DNA from: Volvariella volvacea V23
Taxonomy: Eukaryota; Basidiomycota; Agaricomycetes; Agaricales; Pluteaceae
Reading direction: 5' to 3'
Assembly (NCBI GenBank): GCA_000349905.1
Contig: KB722738.1
Location: 2,367,406 to 2,431,405 of the forward strand
DNA length: 64,000 bases
Shown: piece after piece, positions 43,110-53,784 of the stretch
How the letters are laid out: each line of letters begins with the position of its first letter
Numbering within the stretch: the stretch's first letter is position 1
Notes under the pieces: model-generated
Seen by the model: the letters and a program-made list of their open reading frames with translations, nothing else
Databases searched by the model: none
Told to the model about the DNA's origin: nothing
Translations under genes and position numbers: made by a program

Positions 43110-44906
43110 TCAGTCTTTCATATCCCAATACACTCTCCTATCATTATAATCCATCTCGATCTCCTTAATCGGCACTCCACGCTTCTTCCTGCTCTTCAGC
43201 AGCTCCTGTAGAGCCACCTTCAACTCAAAATGTGGCATAAATGCCTCCACCGTCACCTTCTTTAATTCTGGCCACGCGACACGCCCCACCCCCTTTTTAG
43301 GAGCCAACGCGTACACAGCATCAGCGAGCAGAGCGTCATTGATAACGAGTTCCTGAATATTAGGAAGACACCGAGCTGCCTCCTCAATGCCTGCAGCATG
43401 CACACTCTCCTTCAACACCTCAGCGTACGAAAACCCCGTACTCCGTTTCAAACTCAAAGTCCTCGGCGCGACCGAGTCCCGGTCCAGATGACGGTGGCTC
43501 AAGTACTCGTCATGACGCGTGCCACTCACACCCGGCCCTCGTAGCGTGAGCGCCGTCAACACCGGGTACCTCCCCCCCTCCGCCCCAAACACGTTCCTAG
43601 CCCGACAAGACCAGAGCAGATCCGCATGCTCTCGCGAGAAATCCTCCACGATCAGGTGTTCGAGGCAGGGCGTGTGCAGGCGCGAGAGCATGTGCCGGAG
43701 CTCGACGTGCTTGCCCGTGAGCCTGAGCGTCTGAAGCTCAAGGAGGGGGATCGGCTGTGTGCCGGGCGTGAGCCAGTTGACCGAGGTGTCGTGGTGGAGG
43801 TGGAGAGTGAGCAGGTTGGGGAATTTGGCGAGCAGGGTCGCGAGGTGGTCCGAGTGCGTCCAGCGGCCGTTGGAGGAGAGAGAGAGGGTGCGGACGTTGT
43901 TGGATGGGATGTACGTGCAGGGGATGGATAGAGCTGAGAGGGATAGATGGGTTAATAAGGGCGCTCCGAGTTGGAAGAACGAGCCCTCGGCGAGGTCGAG
44001 ATACGTGAACCTGCATTTCTGCATTTCGCCTGCGTGGTGCTCTGGTACCTTGACCTCTGTGGCTAGCCACGGTACGTTCTTGTTGCACTTCTCTGCGTCA
44101 CAGATAGTGTCGATTTCGAAGCGTTCTAGATGCTTGGCTTCATATTCTCTTGAGTACTTCAAGATGGATATCGCGGCGATGATGGCGTGGCAGGATGCGC
44201 CTCTGACCACGATCGACTTGCATCTAGCCAGATGCCCGGCGTGGAGGACGCGTTTGACCTTTTCTTTCCACCTCTCCTCTTGTATCTGCCCGTTTTCAGA
44301 TTGTGGTGTTGCATACTGACGGCTAGCTCTCAGATAAGCACCGGTCGGACGCCGAGCCTCGTCTGCCGCTTCTGTCCACCCGGAGGCAACCTCAGACCCC
44401 ACACGCCTCTGACGCTCGTGGGTAGCCGCACCGCGGCCACCCGGAGCACTCAACCTCGTAAAGTCCAGCACCAAATCAATCGCAACAGACTTTGACCTCT
44501 CCAGCCACGCCCCGACTCTCTCGAGCTCCACATCTCGAAACGGGTCCACGACAATGTCCGCCCACAGCTCGGCCGTCGCGAGCCCGACGCCGTGCCACGC
44601 CCGCGAGACGAGGCAGAGCACGCGCGGGCCCGTGCCGCAGCGGGTTTTGGCAAAGGCGAAGATGAGGGAGAGGAGTTCGGTCGGGAGCTTGGATATGTGG
44701 CATGGTGAGGAGGGAGGGGTGGTGGAGTTGGATATCTGGGATAGTAATAGGCGGGTACGATCCCGTTTGGTGTAGGGCTTGGAGCGGACACGGCGTTTGG
44801 GAGAGGGGCCACTGGCAAGAACGAGTGGTGGCTTCCTGGGTGGCATTGTGGTCGACTGTGGCACGACACCCGTACTGTGCTTTGTAGTTTGTGAATGGGA
44901 AGACAT
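43110..44906 (-). CDS. Type-2 F-box-like/LRR-like protein, divergent member
   Basis: Single exon, 598 residues from the ATG at 44906 (MSSHSQTTKHS); ATGs at 44846 (MPPRKPPLVL) and 45092 are alternatives. After a basic N-terminus (KRRVRSKPYTKRDR), the F-box-like domain reads HISKLPTELLSLIFAFAKTR, then VLCLVSRAWHGVGLATAELW. Body landmarks match the 10137 and 62504 genes: ARCKSIVVRGASCHAIIAA, EAKHLERFEIDT and KKRGVPIKEIEMDYNDRRVYW, the last equivalent to the end of those proteins. An insertion after residue 150 is Gly/Arg-rich. This places it in the type-2 family, at the left of the second type-1 array. Confidence 0.8.
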   Translation of the reverse strand: MSSHSQTTKHSTGVVPQSTTMPPRKPPLVLASGPSPKRRVRSKPYTKRDRTRLLLSQISNSTTPPSSPCHISKLPTELLSLIFAFAKTRCGTGPRVLCLVSRAWHGVGLATAELWADIVVDPFRDVELERVGAWLERSKSVAIDLVLDFTRLSAPGGRGAATHERQRRVGSEVASGWTEAADEARRPTGAYLRASRQYATPQSENGQIQEERWKEKVKRVLHAGHLARCKSIVVRGASCHAIIAAISILKYSREYEAKHLERFEIDTICDAEKCNKNVPWLATEVKVPEHHAGEMQKCRFTYLDLAEGSFFQLGAPLLTHLSLSALSIPCTYIPSNNVRTLSLSSNGRWTHSDHLATLLAKFPNLLTLHLHHDTSVNWLTPGTQPIPLLELQTLRLTGKHVELRHMLSRLHTPCLEHLIVEDFSREHADLLWSCRARNVFGAEGGRYPVLTALTLRGPGVSGTRHDEYLSHRHLDRDSVAPRTLSLKRSTGFSYAEVLKESVHAAGIEEAARCLPNIQELVINDALLADAVYALAPKKGVGRVAWPELKKVTVEAFMPHFELKVALQELLKSRKKRGVPIKEIEMDYNDRRVYWDMKD

Positions 44907-45864
44907 GCAAATAAGTTGGTGTGAGGCGTGTATATCAAGGGGAAACACATACTTGTGTAATGTATAAAGCTCAAGTGTCACTGGGGTAGGAGGAAGAAGA
45001 GTGGCGCACTCATAACGATCCGCGTAACACGTTTTTATGCTATATGATGAAGGTGGCATCGACTGTGTCCTAATAGGGACGCGTTCGCGCACGCGTTGCC
45101 GGCATGTAGAAATGCTGGAGGAGAATTCTATATTATGACCACAGCAACAGGTAATGGGGCTTTTCTATAACTATCTAGGCTGTTGGCATAGTGGCTCTAC
45201 ACGCCCTTTGTCTCGCAAATGAGTTTAGTTACCAAAACTAGAGACAAAAGGAAAAGAAGGAAGCCTCACGTGCCCCCTTGGACCCGTAAAAGTTGAAGCA
45301 CACATGCCACATCGAAGGCCCGGACGAATCTTTCCACTGGGTGCTTGCGTTGCGGAGGACATGTACGCGAGGATAATCTAGTAAGACGCGTTGTGTGCCA
45401 GATAACTGATGGCACCCCGCACACAGAGGCTTTCAGATTCTGTTGTAGCCAATAGGCTCATAAATATTAATATCCCGTTAAAAGTACGCGATTGAAACAC
45501 ACATGTAGTGCATGTAACAGCCGAAGGAAAAGACGTCCGGATCGTCGCTTGATTGGAAGGATTCAATGTCATACTTATTGGATACTCATGGAATACGTGC
45601 ACTTTTGGATCAGACGAGCTTTTTTCACAGCTCAATGCCTCCATAAACGTGGTGTAACAATGCCATCCTTCCGAACTTGTCGAAGGACATTGTGGCAGTA
45701 AACGACCAAGTTCCTTAAAGTTAATGAGTCATGCGATGAGGCACCTTAAAAGTAGATGGAAGAGATTTTTGACTTGCCCATTGAAATGCAGGTGCTCCAA
45801 AGGACATGAAACGTTTGGATCTTGAGTTGGCCGAGGAGCGCCCACGGCAAATATCGCCATCAAG
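44907..45864. other. Intergenic region, no gene seen
   Basis: About 960 bp between the divergent 44906 and 45908 genes. Frames of 60-90 codons have no recognisable content. Confidence 0.45.
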
Positions 45865-45870
45865 CACGTG
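45865..45870. promoter_or_regulatory. CACGTG element upstream of copy 7
   Basis: CACGTG 43 bp before the ATG at 45908, in the context CGCCATCAAGCACGTGG and preceded by CCCACGGCAAATAT, one of the clearest examples of the shared element. Confidence 0.65.
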
Positions 45871-45907
45871 GAATTAACACAACTGGCAATGTCCCATCCA
45901 CACCAGC

Positions 45908-47348
45908 ATGGCTGTTCTGCCCATCGAGCTCATCGAGCACATTATCGACTTCATAGGAAGCTCAAAGGATACCAAAACTCTCAACTCATGCGCTCTTGCT
46001 TCACCCCAGCTCCTCCCAATCACCCGGTCTCATAGATATTCGTCCATACACATCCACTACTACCGCGATATTATCCCGCTCCAAAAATTCGCTTGTCTAT
46101 TGCGGACCTTCCCTGACGTAGCAAACCACGTCCAATCGTTTACCTTCGGGGATTGGGACTATGAGTATCGACCAGACGATCCACAAAGGCCTAAACCCAC
46201 TCTTTGGAAGTTTGTGGACGAGGACAGCTATGGTGATGATAACGCGATAAGAGGAGATTTGCCCTCAGTCTTGAGCGCATTGAAGAGGTTGAAGTTGCTC
46301 CATCTACTTTCTCGCTGCCCAGTAAACTATTCGATACTCTCAGATCCCCTGAAACGTGTTTTGGCGCAGACTCTTCGCCTGCCAACGTTTTATACCCTGC
46401 AGCTAACCGGGCTAGTAGATATTTCCCCAATCCTTTTTTCTTCAAGAAAAATCACGGCACTTCGCATGGAGAGTTGTACAATCGCTCACTTTCCCATCAC
46501 TAGAGTTGGCCCCGAGTCTCCTACCACGCAATCGGACGATTTCCAGCCTCGAACTGTCTATATCAATGACCTCCATCTGGCGGGCGAGTCGGATCCTCAT
46601 CGAACACTGGATAATGTTCTCTATTTCTTTGTTTATCCAGCCTGCCCATTGAATTTTGACTCGCTGCAACACCTTGTTGTCCAAGCTGTGGATGGAACTG
46701 AAAGTGCTCGCGTTATGAAGATCATCAATCAATGCAGTCAGTCTTTGGAATCTTTCGTTTTTAGCGCACCAGGTAGGTCGTATCCTGTACATTAAAAATT
46801 CCATTATCGAAACCCTGCTCGCCCAATTAGAGTACTCCTCGAACTCGCTCCAAAGTATATCCCTGTCTGGCCTCATCAACCTTAAACACCTCGAACTCAA
46901 AACAATCATAACCTTCCAGAGTCTTCCGATACTTTCCGACGAAGACAAGTTATTTCCTGGACCCATCATACCCATTGCATCCATCCTATCGACTCTTCCT
47001 GGCCTTTCGCACCTTTCTGCGGATCGGCATGCGAGTTCATGTAAGCTACAATCGCTAACCCTCAGCATGATAAATTACGCGAAATCAGCAAGGATACCCT
47101 CGATTCAAGCGAGTACTCCACCAGATGTGGCGAGAACCATCAATTTTCGTCTTCGCGCATGGGAACGCTTTGATGACCTTCTCCTTTCTATCATAACGGC
47201 CAACCAAGATCGTCACGGTAGTGAGGGTTTTCAAGAACCGGTTGTGAAGATACGTTGCCGGAAAGAAATTAGTGTGAAGAGTTTGCGGACTAGATGTCCG
47301 AAGAGCTTTGGCACTGGGCGGATGGAAGTTATTGTCGAAGAATATTAG
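45908..47348 (+). CDS. Type-1 F-box/LRR-like protein, copy 7
   Basis: Exons 45908-46772 and 46831-47348 with a 58-bp phase-1 intron give 460 residues. Start MAVLPIELIEHIIDFIGSSK, then TLNSCALASPQLLPITR as the F-box-like region. Body: LPSVLSALKRLKLLHLLS, YTLQLTGLVDISPILFSS, and the pre-intron landmark VMKIINQCSQSLESFVF. The second exon has SSNSLQSISLSGLINLKHL, DEDKLFPGPIIPIASIL, RAWERFDDLLLSIITAN and a tail FGTGRMEVIV. It is the first member of the second array and closest in style to copies 4 and 5 of the first array, suggesting that exchange or duplication between arrays occurred. Confidence 0.88.
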
Positions 47349-47663
47349 GTAGAACAGCTGTACCCTGGAGACTCATGCTGCTGTCATCGGTGTAATATGT
47401 GAAGTGCGCTAAAGCACGAGAGAGTGAGACGAGATACGTAGACAACAAGTGAGTATCACACGGTGCAACAAGGCCTAAACTATCGGTGGTAGATGCTTTT
47501 CTTTTCTTTTCACCTACTCCTAATTGTGCGTACAAAAAAACAGTTCAAACGTACAGAATGGTCAACGAACGACCAAGGTACACAAGATCAAAGGTTTATA
47601 ATGAAATAGAAACAGAAGTGAAAAAGAGACAAGATTCAACAAGAACGGACAGTCAGGCCTGCC
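47349..47663. other. 3' flanks of two converging genes
   Basis: 315 bp between the 3' ends of copy 7 and the Cys-rich gene. No gene was seen. Confidence 0.5.
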
Positions 47664-48764
47664 CTACTCGCTCTCCACGCCATCCTCCTCTTCTACTCCG
47701 GGAGATTCGGCATTGTCATCATCTCCTTCCTCGTTTTCCTGGGATGTGATGGCAACGTTCGAGGTAGACGCCCGTCCGGTGGGCCAGAAGGGCAAGTCAA
47801 AATCGGAAAGCATACCGGAAAGCTTGACGGAAGAGCCAGGGAGGAAAAGAGAGCGAACGTCTTCACTGGAAGATCGGAAGTCTTTCACAAAAGGAGATAT
47901 GCACTTGAGAAATTCAGCAGCGCGCTGAGGGTTGTTCCCAAAGTGTTGAACGAGTGTCTCGTCGTCGGGGCTGCGTTGTTCGATCTCACTCCAGGTGCGC
48001 ATTAGGGGAATGAGTATCTCAAAGTAACGGTTGCGCTGAACCGTGGCGAGCTCGACGAGCGACTGATATGTCGCCCCCACATCAGACAGGGCGCGAATGA
48101 CCTCTTGGATACCTAAAGGGCGTGACATTAAATGAGTAGGGAGCACCTTGAAATAAGGACTGCACTTACGGTAGGGGTTCATAGCGGTAAACCCAGCCGA
48201 ACAATACGCCATTTTATGGATGTCTTCAGATGCCATCTCATGGGAGCACCCGGGCCTGTTCCCTCTGTCGCAAGGACCGCAAGGCTTGCCGAAGCCTTGA
48301 AAGGTGCAACCGTTCATCACTTCCCGGTTTCGGGCACGGAAGTTGCAAATGCAGTTCGTGCACGACAGCATGGGCTGAACAGGAATCAGTCAAAAGAGCG
48401 AAAACGGACAAAAAAAGAAGAATTAAACGTACGATGTTAGAGCGAGGAAGATTTTGCAACAAGTCCCTCAGTTTGAGTGCGCTGGTTGGAAATACCTGGG
48501 CGGTCGCGGATGTCTTCTTTGATTTTCGAGAGTGGGTGGTTTTGGAGTGTTTTGGAGCTCGATACTCCTCGCCCTCATCCGCTTCTTCGATATCAGATAC
48601 GAGCTCGTGGCGTTTGCGTTTAGAAGGCGACGGTATTCCTTTCGCTAAAAGAAAGAGCTTGAAGTCAAATTTGAAAAAGCGAAGGGAACGGGAGTTTGAT
48701 ACTCACGAATAGAAACCGGGGTTTTTGGGGGTTTAGGTGTAGCGGGTGTAGCAGGTGCCGGCAT
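47664..48764 (-). CDS. Cys-rich, Zn-cluster-like hypothetical protein
   Basis: Four exons (48764-48707, 48644-48433, 48374-48170, 48112-47664) join in frame to 307 residues; introns are 57-62 bp. The N-terminus is Pro-rich and basic (ATPKPPKTPVS, SPSKRKRHE, HSRKSKKTS), likely with a nuclear localisation signal. LKLRDLLQNLPRSNI precedes a Cys cluster at about residues 92-130 with spacing C-x2-C-x-C-x12-C-x8-C-x2-C-x7-C, suited to metal binding, though not a standard Zn2Cys6 motif. A helical region follows (IQEVIRALSDVGATYQSLVE) and then an acidic tail. A DNA-binding or chromatin role is plausible but unproven. It is the only non-F-box gene supported inside the second array. Confidence 0.72.
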
Positions 48765-49245
48765 TTTTACCTGAGTGACTGGACGAGCGACGAAATAAGA
48801 GAAACAGGTCGGAAGCGAGGGGGTACCAAGGTATACCATGGGGGAAGAAACAAGGACTCTCAAAGGCCCCGGGACCCCTTTTGTCTTCCTTTGCGAAGGG
48901 ATAAGCTCGAAATCGGTAACTGGAAGGGACTTTTTGACAGGAGGGAGGAGAAGGAAGTGGGAGAGGGAAACCCCTTCCCCCTCCCCTCTCGCGAGGCGCT
49001 GGGTGGCCTATCTTTCCATCTAGTAAATTGTGCCGATTGCGTGATGCTGCTGATACACTGGTGCTACATTGGCTAGTAGAAGGCACATCTTGTTGGGAGC
49101 GTACAATATAACTCTTGAGTGTTGAGTTTGTTGATAACGCTGTCGAGAGCGCTGATGTCTCCTAACTATTGAGAGATAGGACGACCCAGAAGAAGGCAAG
49201 AGGATGGCCTGAAATCGCATGGCTGTGATCCCCGCTCCCTTCCTA
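48765..49245. other. Intergenic region, no gene seen
   Basis: 481 bp upstream of the Cys-rich gene, with a C-rich run near 48980 on the plus strand. Short frames only. Confidence 0.45.
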
Positions 49246-49566
49246 TTAGCGTTCTCCTAAAGCCTCAGCGATGTGTGCGTCAAAATCTTCCCCTTTGTTA
49301 GATTTGAGCTCACGTGGCTCATCCTCCGTTGTAAACGTTGCCTCGTGCGCCGCTCCATCAGTCTTCAATCCAAGTCCAACAGGATCCTTTGCGTTTAGGA
49401 TAATCATCTCGAGCGCGTAGCCCTCGCATTGGGGCCATTCTTCGAGCGTCGGTCCCGTTGCGCCCCACCACGTGGTCGGCTTCATGGTGTCCACATCGTC
49501 CGCTGAGCTGGCTTTTTGATCCTTCCATTCAAATGTCCTGTGAGTCCTTTTGAAAGGACAGTTAGG
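49246..49566 (-). CDS. Orphan reading frame or gene fragment
   Basis: An open minus-strand frame without a convincing start. It reads HRTFEWKDQKASSADDVDT, then MKPTTWWGATGPTLEEWPQ, then EGYALEMIILNAKDPVGLG and ends EDFDAHIAEALGER. The composition is protein-like and unlike the F-box family, but no domain was recognised. It may be the last exon of a small gene whose 5' part is lost or spliced from 49570-49760, or a relic left when copy 8 of the array, which starts at 49790 in the opposite direction, was inserted. An ATG at 49494 would give 82 residues. Confidence 0.35.
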   Translation of the reverse strand, partial: PNCPFKRTHRTFEWKDQKASSADDVDTMKPTTWWGATGPTLEEWPQCEGYALEMIILNAKDPVGLGLKTDGAAHEATFTTEDEPRELKSNKGEDFDAHIAEALGER

Positions 49567-49760
49567 CTAAGGTATACAGGATGCAAAGATTTAATGATGA
49601 AAGGCACGAGTCGACGAGCAACAGCCGTCAACAAGCCGTAGTTCGATAATCGCACTAATTTTACAAACACTTTGACAGTGTGTCAGTGGCACCTTCAGAG
49701 TCGCCAATGAGGGAAACAAAGGAATCGCTTGAAGCGCTAACGGATATAATCGCCGCCAAG

Positions 49761-49766
49761 CACGTG
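49761..49766. promoter_or_regulatory. CACGTG element upstream of copy 8
   Basis: CACGTG 29 bp before the ATG at 49790, in the context ATAATCGCCGCCAAGCACGTGAC. Confidence 0.65.
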
Positions 49767-49789
49767 ACACAGCCTTCACCACTACCACC

Positions 49790-51331
49790 ATGAGCACCTT
49801 CCCCAACGAGCTCATTGAGCACGTTATCGACTACGTAGGAGAAGCAAACGACACCCAGACCCTCAACGCGTGCGCCCTTACCTCGCGCCAGTTTATCCCA
49901 ATTACTCGGTACTACAAGTATACTTCGATGTCCATCACGTGCGACAACAACACCGTGCCACTACAGAAATTCGCGCGTCTGCTCCGGATGTGCCCCTGGG
50001 TGGTCGACTATCTTCGGTCGTTCACCTTCACTGATTTAGACTCGTGGGGACCTTTTGACGATACAAGGCGACCTCCTGTCAGTCCTTGGATGGTTCTGGA
50101 CCTGGGACGCCACGAGGGTGGCACTAGTGCTACAATTCACGGAGACTTGCCGTCGATCTTCAGTGCCTTGACGAGAATCGAATTCCTCCGTCTTCATGTT
50201 AAAAATTCTCGGATATATACATTTGTCTCCGACCAAATGAAGCAGGCCTTGGCGGCTACTCTCCGTCTACCGACTCTTCACACTGTGGAGGTCGAAGGGC
50301 TCCAAGGGTTACCTGCCATGCTTTTCTCGTCAAGCACGATCAAAGTCCTTCGTACTAGGTATAGCACACTCAGTGTAGCCTCTATCCCCGAGGCTATCGC
50401 TGGGTCCGACGACCCCGCAGCGAGCAACATCCAAACTCGGTTCCCTTCTCTTGAAGAACTCACACTCAGGGAGGTATTATACCCTCGCGAGGCTTTGGGG
50501 GATGTGCTGGATTTTTTCCGCCACCCTGCCTGCCCTATCGATCTCACTCGCCTAAAACATCTCACTTTCCAAGCGTGGAGTGGCATTGAGAGCATTCGTG
50601 TCATCAACCTCTTTAATAAATGCGGCAAGTCCCTCGAATATTTCTGCTTCGATGCATCGCGTGAGTCATGCTATGCGTCTGCACCAATTTAATCCGATCC
50701 TAAACAACTATGATTAAACCCCCGCTCTCAATTAGGATACTCCTATTCGGACTCATTCAAGAACCTGTCTCTCGCCAACCTGATAAACCTAAAGCACCTC
50801 ACACTCAGAGCGAACGTCCGCCCCGATGTCGTATCTTTGTTATCCGCAGAAGACAAGTTTTTTCCTGCGCCAATGAGATACACGATATCCGCGCTATCAT
50901 CTCTTCCAGGAATCCCAAGTCCATCGTCTGACTCGTCTTCGACATCCTCCTCTACTCTCGAGGTGGCATCTTCACTCAAGCTGGAGTCACTGACCCTCAT
51001 CCTCATCCATACCACTCGATCCTCAAGGATACCACCGATTGAAGAAGACACCCCACCGGACGTAGCAGAAAGCATTCGCGTGCTAATTGACGCTTGGAAG
51101 CGGCTCGACGACATCCTCCTCTATATAATTGTTGCTAAGCAAAAGCGAGAACGTGCTACTGGGTTTGGCGGCGGTTCAAGGGTTTACAAGTACGGCAAGG
51201 CGCTCGGGGGAGTCGAACCTATCGTGAAGATAAATTGCCTGGAAAAAATGGACGTTGAGTATCTCAGGAGCCATTGTTTGAAGGAGAGTTTTAAGACGGG
51301 GAGAATGGAGATTACCATCGTTGAAAGTTAG
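49790..51331 (+). CDS. Type-1 F-box/LRR-like protein, copy 8
   Basis: Exons 49790-50660 and 50736-51331 with a 75-bp phase-1 intron give 488 residues. Start MSTFPNELIEHVIDYVGEAN, then TLNACALTSRQFIPITR. Body: LPSIFSALTRIEFLRLHVKN, LPTLHTVEVEGLQGLPAMLF, LDFFRHPACPIDLTRLKHLTF. The second exon has SDSFKNLSLANLINLKHLTL, SAEDKFFPAPMRYTISAL, a Ser-rich loop, LIDAWKRLDDILLYIIVAK, an inserted Gly/Tyr-rich loop (GFGGGSRVYKYG), then VKINCLEKMDVEYL and SFKTGRMEITIVES. The loop before VKI is also seen in copy 9, linking these neighbours. Confidence 0.88.
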
Positions 51332-51490
51332 GTAGAGCGACTGTTATGAGTTTCTTTCTGTTTGGACAAAATGCAGTTCAATAGTGGTAACACGGACACT
51401 ACAATATCTCTAACTGTTGACATTAATGTTGGATGCGTGTATATTGGTGGCACAAGTTCATTGGCGCGAACGGCAAATGCCGCTGTATGC

Positions 51491-51496
51491 CACGTG
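51491..51496. promoter_or_regulatory. CACGTG element upstream of copy 9
   Basis: CACGTG 54 bp before the ATG at 51545, in the context CGCTGTATGCCACGTGATAC. The gap 51332-51544 is otherwise featureless. Confidence 0.6.
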
Positions 51497-51544
51497 ATAC
51501 AATTCGTCAACGCCGCAAGAGACTCAAGTAGCCTAGTCGCAGTC

Positions 51545-53030
51545 ATGGGCGTCCTTCCCATCGAGCTCATCGAGCGCATTATTGACTTCGTTGGTGATTC
51601 AAACGATACCCGAACGCTCAACTCATGTGCCCTAACCTCACGCCAACTCCTCCCAGTAACTCGGCGCAACAAGTATTCATCAGTAGCCATTACATGCTGT
51701 ACCGACATCATTCCACTCGAGAGATTTTGGTGTCAACTGCAGACATTCCCTTGGGTAGTCGACTACGTTGAATCGCTCTATTTCTTCGATAACGACCCGT
51801 ATTGGAACGCGGAAGCACCAAATAGACCGCACGTGAGTCCTTGGAAGATCGTCAACTCGGGCGATGATGGCACGCCGACTGGGGGAGATGTACCCTCGGT
51901 CTTGAGCAAGTTGACGAGGATCAAATCGCTTCGTCTTCGCGCTCACAGGGTCCGATCGTATTCAATATTCTCCGGTCCCTTGAAGGAGGCCTTGATGGCC
52001 ACCTTTCGGCTGCCGACACTGCAGATTGTAGATTTAGATGGCCTTACAGATCTGCCCGCTACTCTTTTCTCATCTCCCTCGATTAAGGCGCTCTATGTCA
52101 AAGGCTGCACAATCTATACTTCTCCCATCAACGAGGTTGTGTCCGAGCGATGCCCAAGCCAAGCTTATCTCGAGGATCTCATGATTACGGACGTGTTATG
52201 GCCTTACGAGACCTTCAAGAGCATTACAGATTTCCTCTTTCATCCAGGATGTACCCTGAACCTCACAAAACTGAAGAAAGTGAGCGTCCAAGCTAAGGAT
52301 GGAAGCGAGATCATTAGCCTTATGAAGATCGTTAATCAATGCGAGCGATCTCTCGAATCTTTGGATTTCGAGGCCTCTAGTAAGTGATCTATTGCTATAT
52401 CGGTGGACTTGATATCAATGAGCGGGTTTCCAACCAGGATACGCCGACTCTCATTCGTTTGCACAGCTTTCTCTTGCGGGTTTAACCAACCTCAAGCACC
52501 TCACACTCAAAACGATTATCTACGCTGATCACATTCCTAGGTTATCTGCCGAAGATAGGTTACTTCCTGGACCAATCATATCGATTATGTCCATACTTTC
52601 GAGCCTCCCGGGACTCTCACTTCTGTTACCACATACGTCATCTTCTACGCAGCGGGAGAAACCCGTGTGTCGACTAGAGTCCCTAACCCTTGGCTTGGTC
52701 AATAACGTCCAGTCAGTGCGGATACCCCCGATCAGACTGACCACTCTCCCAGAAGAAGCAGAGAGCATTCACCTTCGAACTCGGGCGTGGGAGCACTTAG
52801 ACGATCTTCTGGTGTCTATGATCGCTGCCAATCAACACCGTGATCTTGAAACCGGTGCCAGTAAATACATCAAGACCGGTTATCGCAACCGCTCGAGGAA
52901 AGGGGTCGAACCTATCGTGAAGATATACTGCATCAAGGAGATTGGCGTAAAGAATCTAAGACGTACTTTGAGAGAGAGCTATAAGACAGGGAGGGTGCAG
53001 ATCGTTGTTGTTCCAAGTGGGGAACAATGA
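51545..53030 (+). CDS. Type-1 F-box/LRR-like protein, copy 9
   Basis: Exons 51545-52379 and 52438-53030 with a 58-bp phase-1 intron give 475 residues. Start MGVLPIELIERIIDFVGDSN, then TLNSCALTSRQLLPVTR. An upstream in-frame ATG at 51362 is rejected because it lies above the promoter element. Body: VLSKLTRIKSLRLRAHRVR, LQIVDLDGLTDLPATLFSS, MKIVNQCERSLESLDFEAS. The second exon has HSFAQLSLAGLTNLKHLTL, AEDRLLPGPIISIMSIL, RTRAWEHLDDLLVSMIAAN, a basic Gly/Tyr loop, VKIYCIKEIGVKNL and ESYKTGRVQIVVV. It is the closest intact relative of the decayed copy 10 just downstream. Confidence 0.88.
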
Positions 53031-53749
53031 ATTTATAGGATGTCGACCACATTGATAGTAAGCAATGTATATTTAATTATTGTACTTGTTTTTGGGTTAT
53101 TCTTTCTCCTGAACACTCGGAAGTCGTAACTATATCATCACACGCATATAGCACATTCCTATCTGGGTGCTTAACATGCCATGGGACTTATTATGAGAGC
53201 ACAGTGGAGAACCCCACTATCCTCTAGCTGCCTCTACGGTGTCCTGGACCGCTGTACCATGATACCCACAGTCAGTACTGTGCTATTGCAAAATCTCAAT
53301 TATTGCAAAATCTCAATTAATCGGACTCCCAAGCGGCAGCTTTTTGAAATGAACAGAATGTGAGGCAAGCCTGAACTTATAGTGGTTCCAGAACTTTTGT
53401 AGTTTTGTCACCTAATTGGTCCTCCACGATTTCACCAATAGTCAGCTAGTTCACACCACCTCAGATGGTCCGTGCTAGCAGGGTGGTTCTTTTGATTGAG
53501 TCTATCGATTGCATCATAGGATTCGACCTGGATTCAGAATTGCATCTAGGAGAAATTCACTAACGGTTCTGCGCACCACCACACGTTGATGAACCTGCAA
53601 TTGCTTCGCCTCCACGCACTGGCACACGCACCTATTCCAGGTCCTCCAACATAATCGGAGTCCACTTTTTGCTTCTTGAATCTTGTTGCCCTACACGCGT
53701 AGATCCCCTCAAGTGCATGCCCAGTCATCAGCGCGGAAAATACCGCCAG
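53031..53749. other. Intergenic region, no gene seen
   Basis: About 720 bp between copies 9 and 10. It contains a short direct repeat of TTGCAAAATCTCAATTA near 53286-53318. No gene was supported. Confidence 0.45.
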
Positions 53750-53755
53750 CACGTG
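53750..53755. promoter_or_regulatory. CACGTG element of the decayed copy 10
   Basis: CACGTG retained 35 bp before the mutated start of copy 10, in the context ATACCGCCAGCACGTGACC. It is nearly identical to the element of copy 12 (ATACCGCCAGCACGTGGC). Confidence 0.6.
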
Positions 53756-53784
53756 ACCACAGGAGTGGAGGACCAGTTGCAGCC

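Noticed and set aside
43519..44495. Plus-strand frames of 70-190 codons
   Set aside because: Shadows on the opposite strand of the type-2 F-box-like gene, which is GC-rich there.
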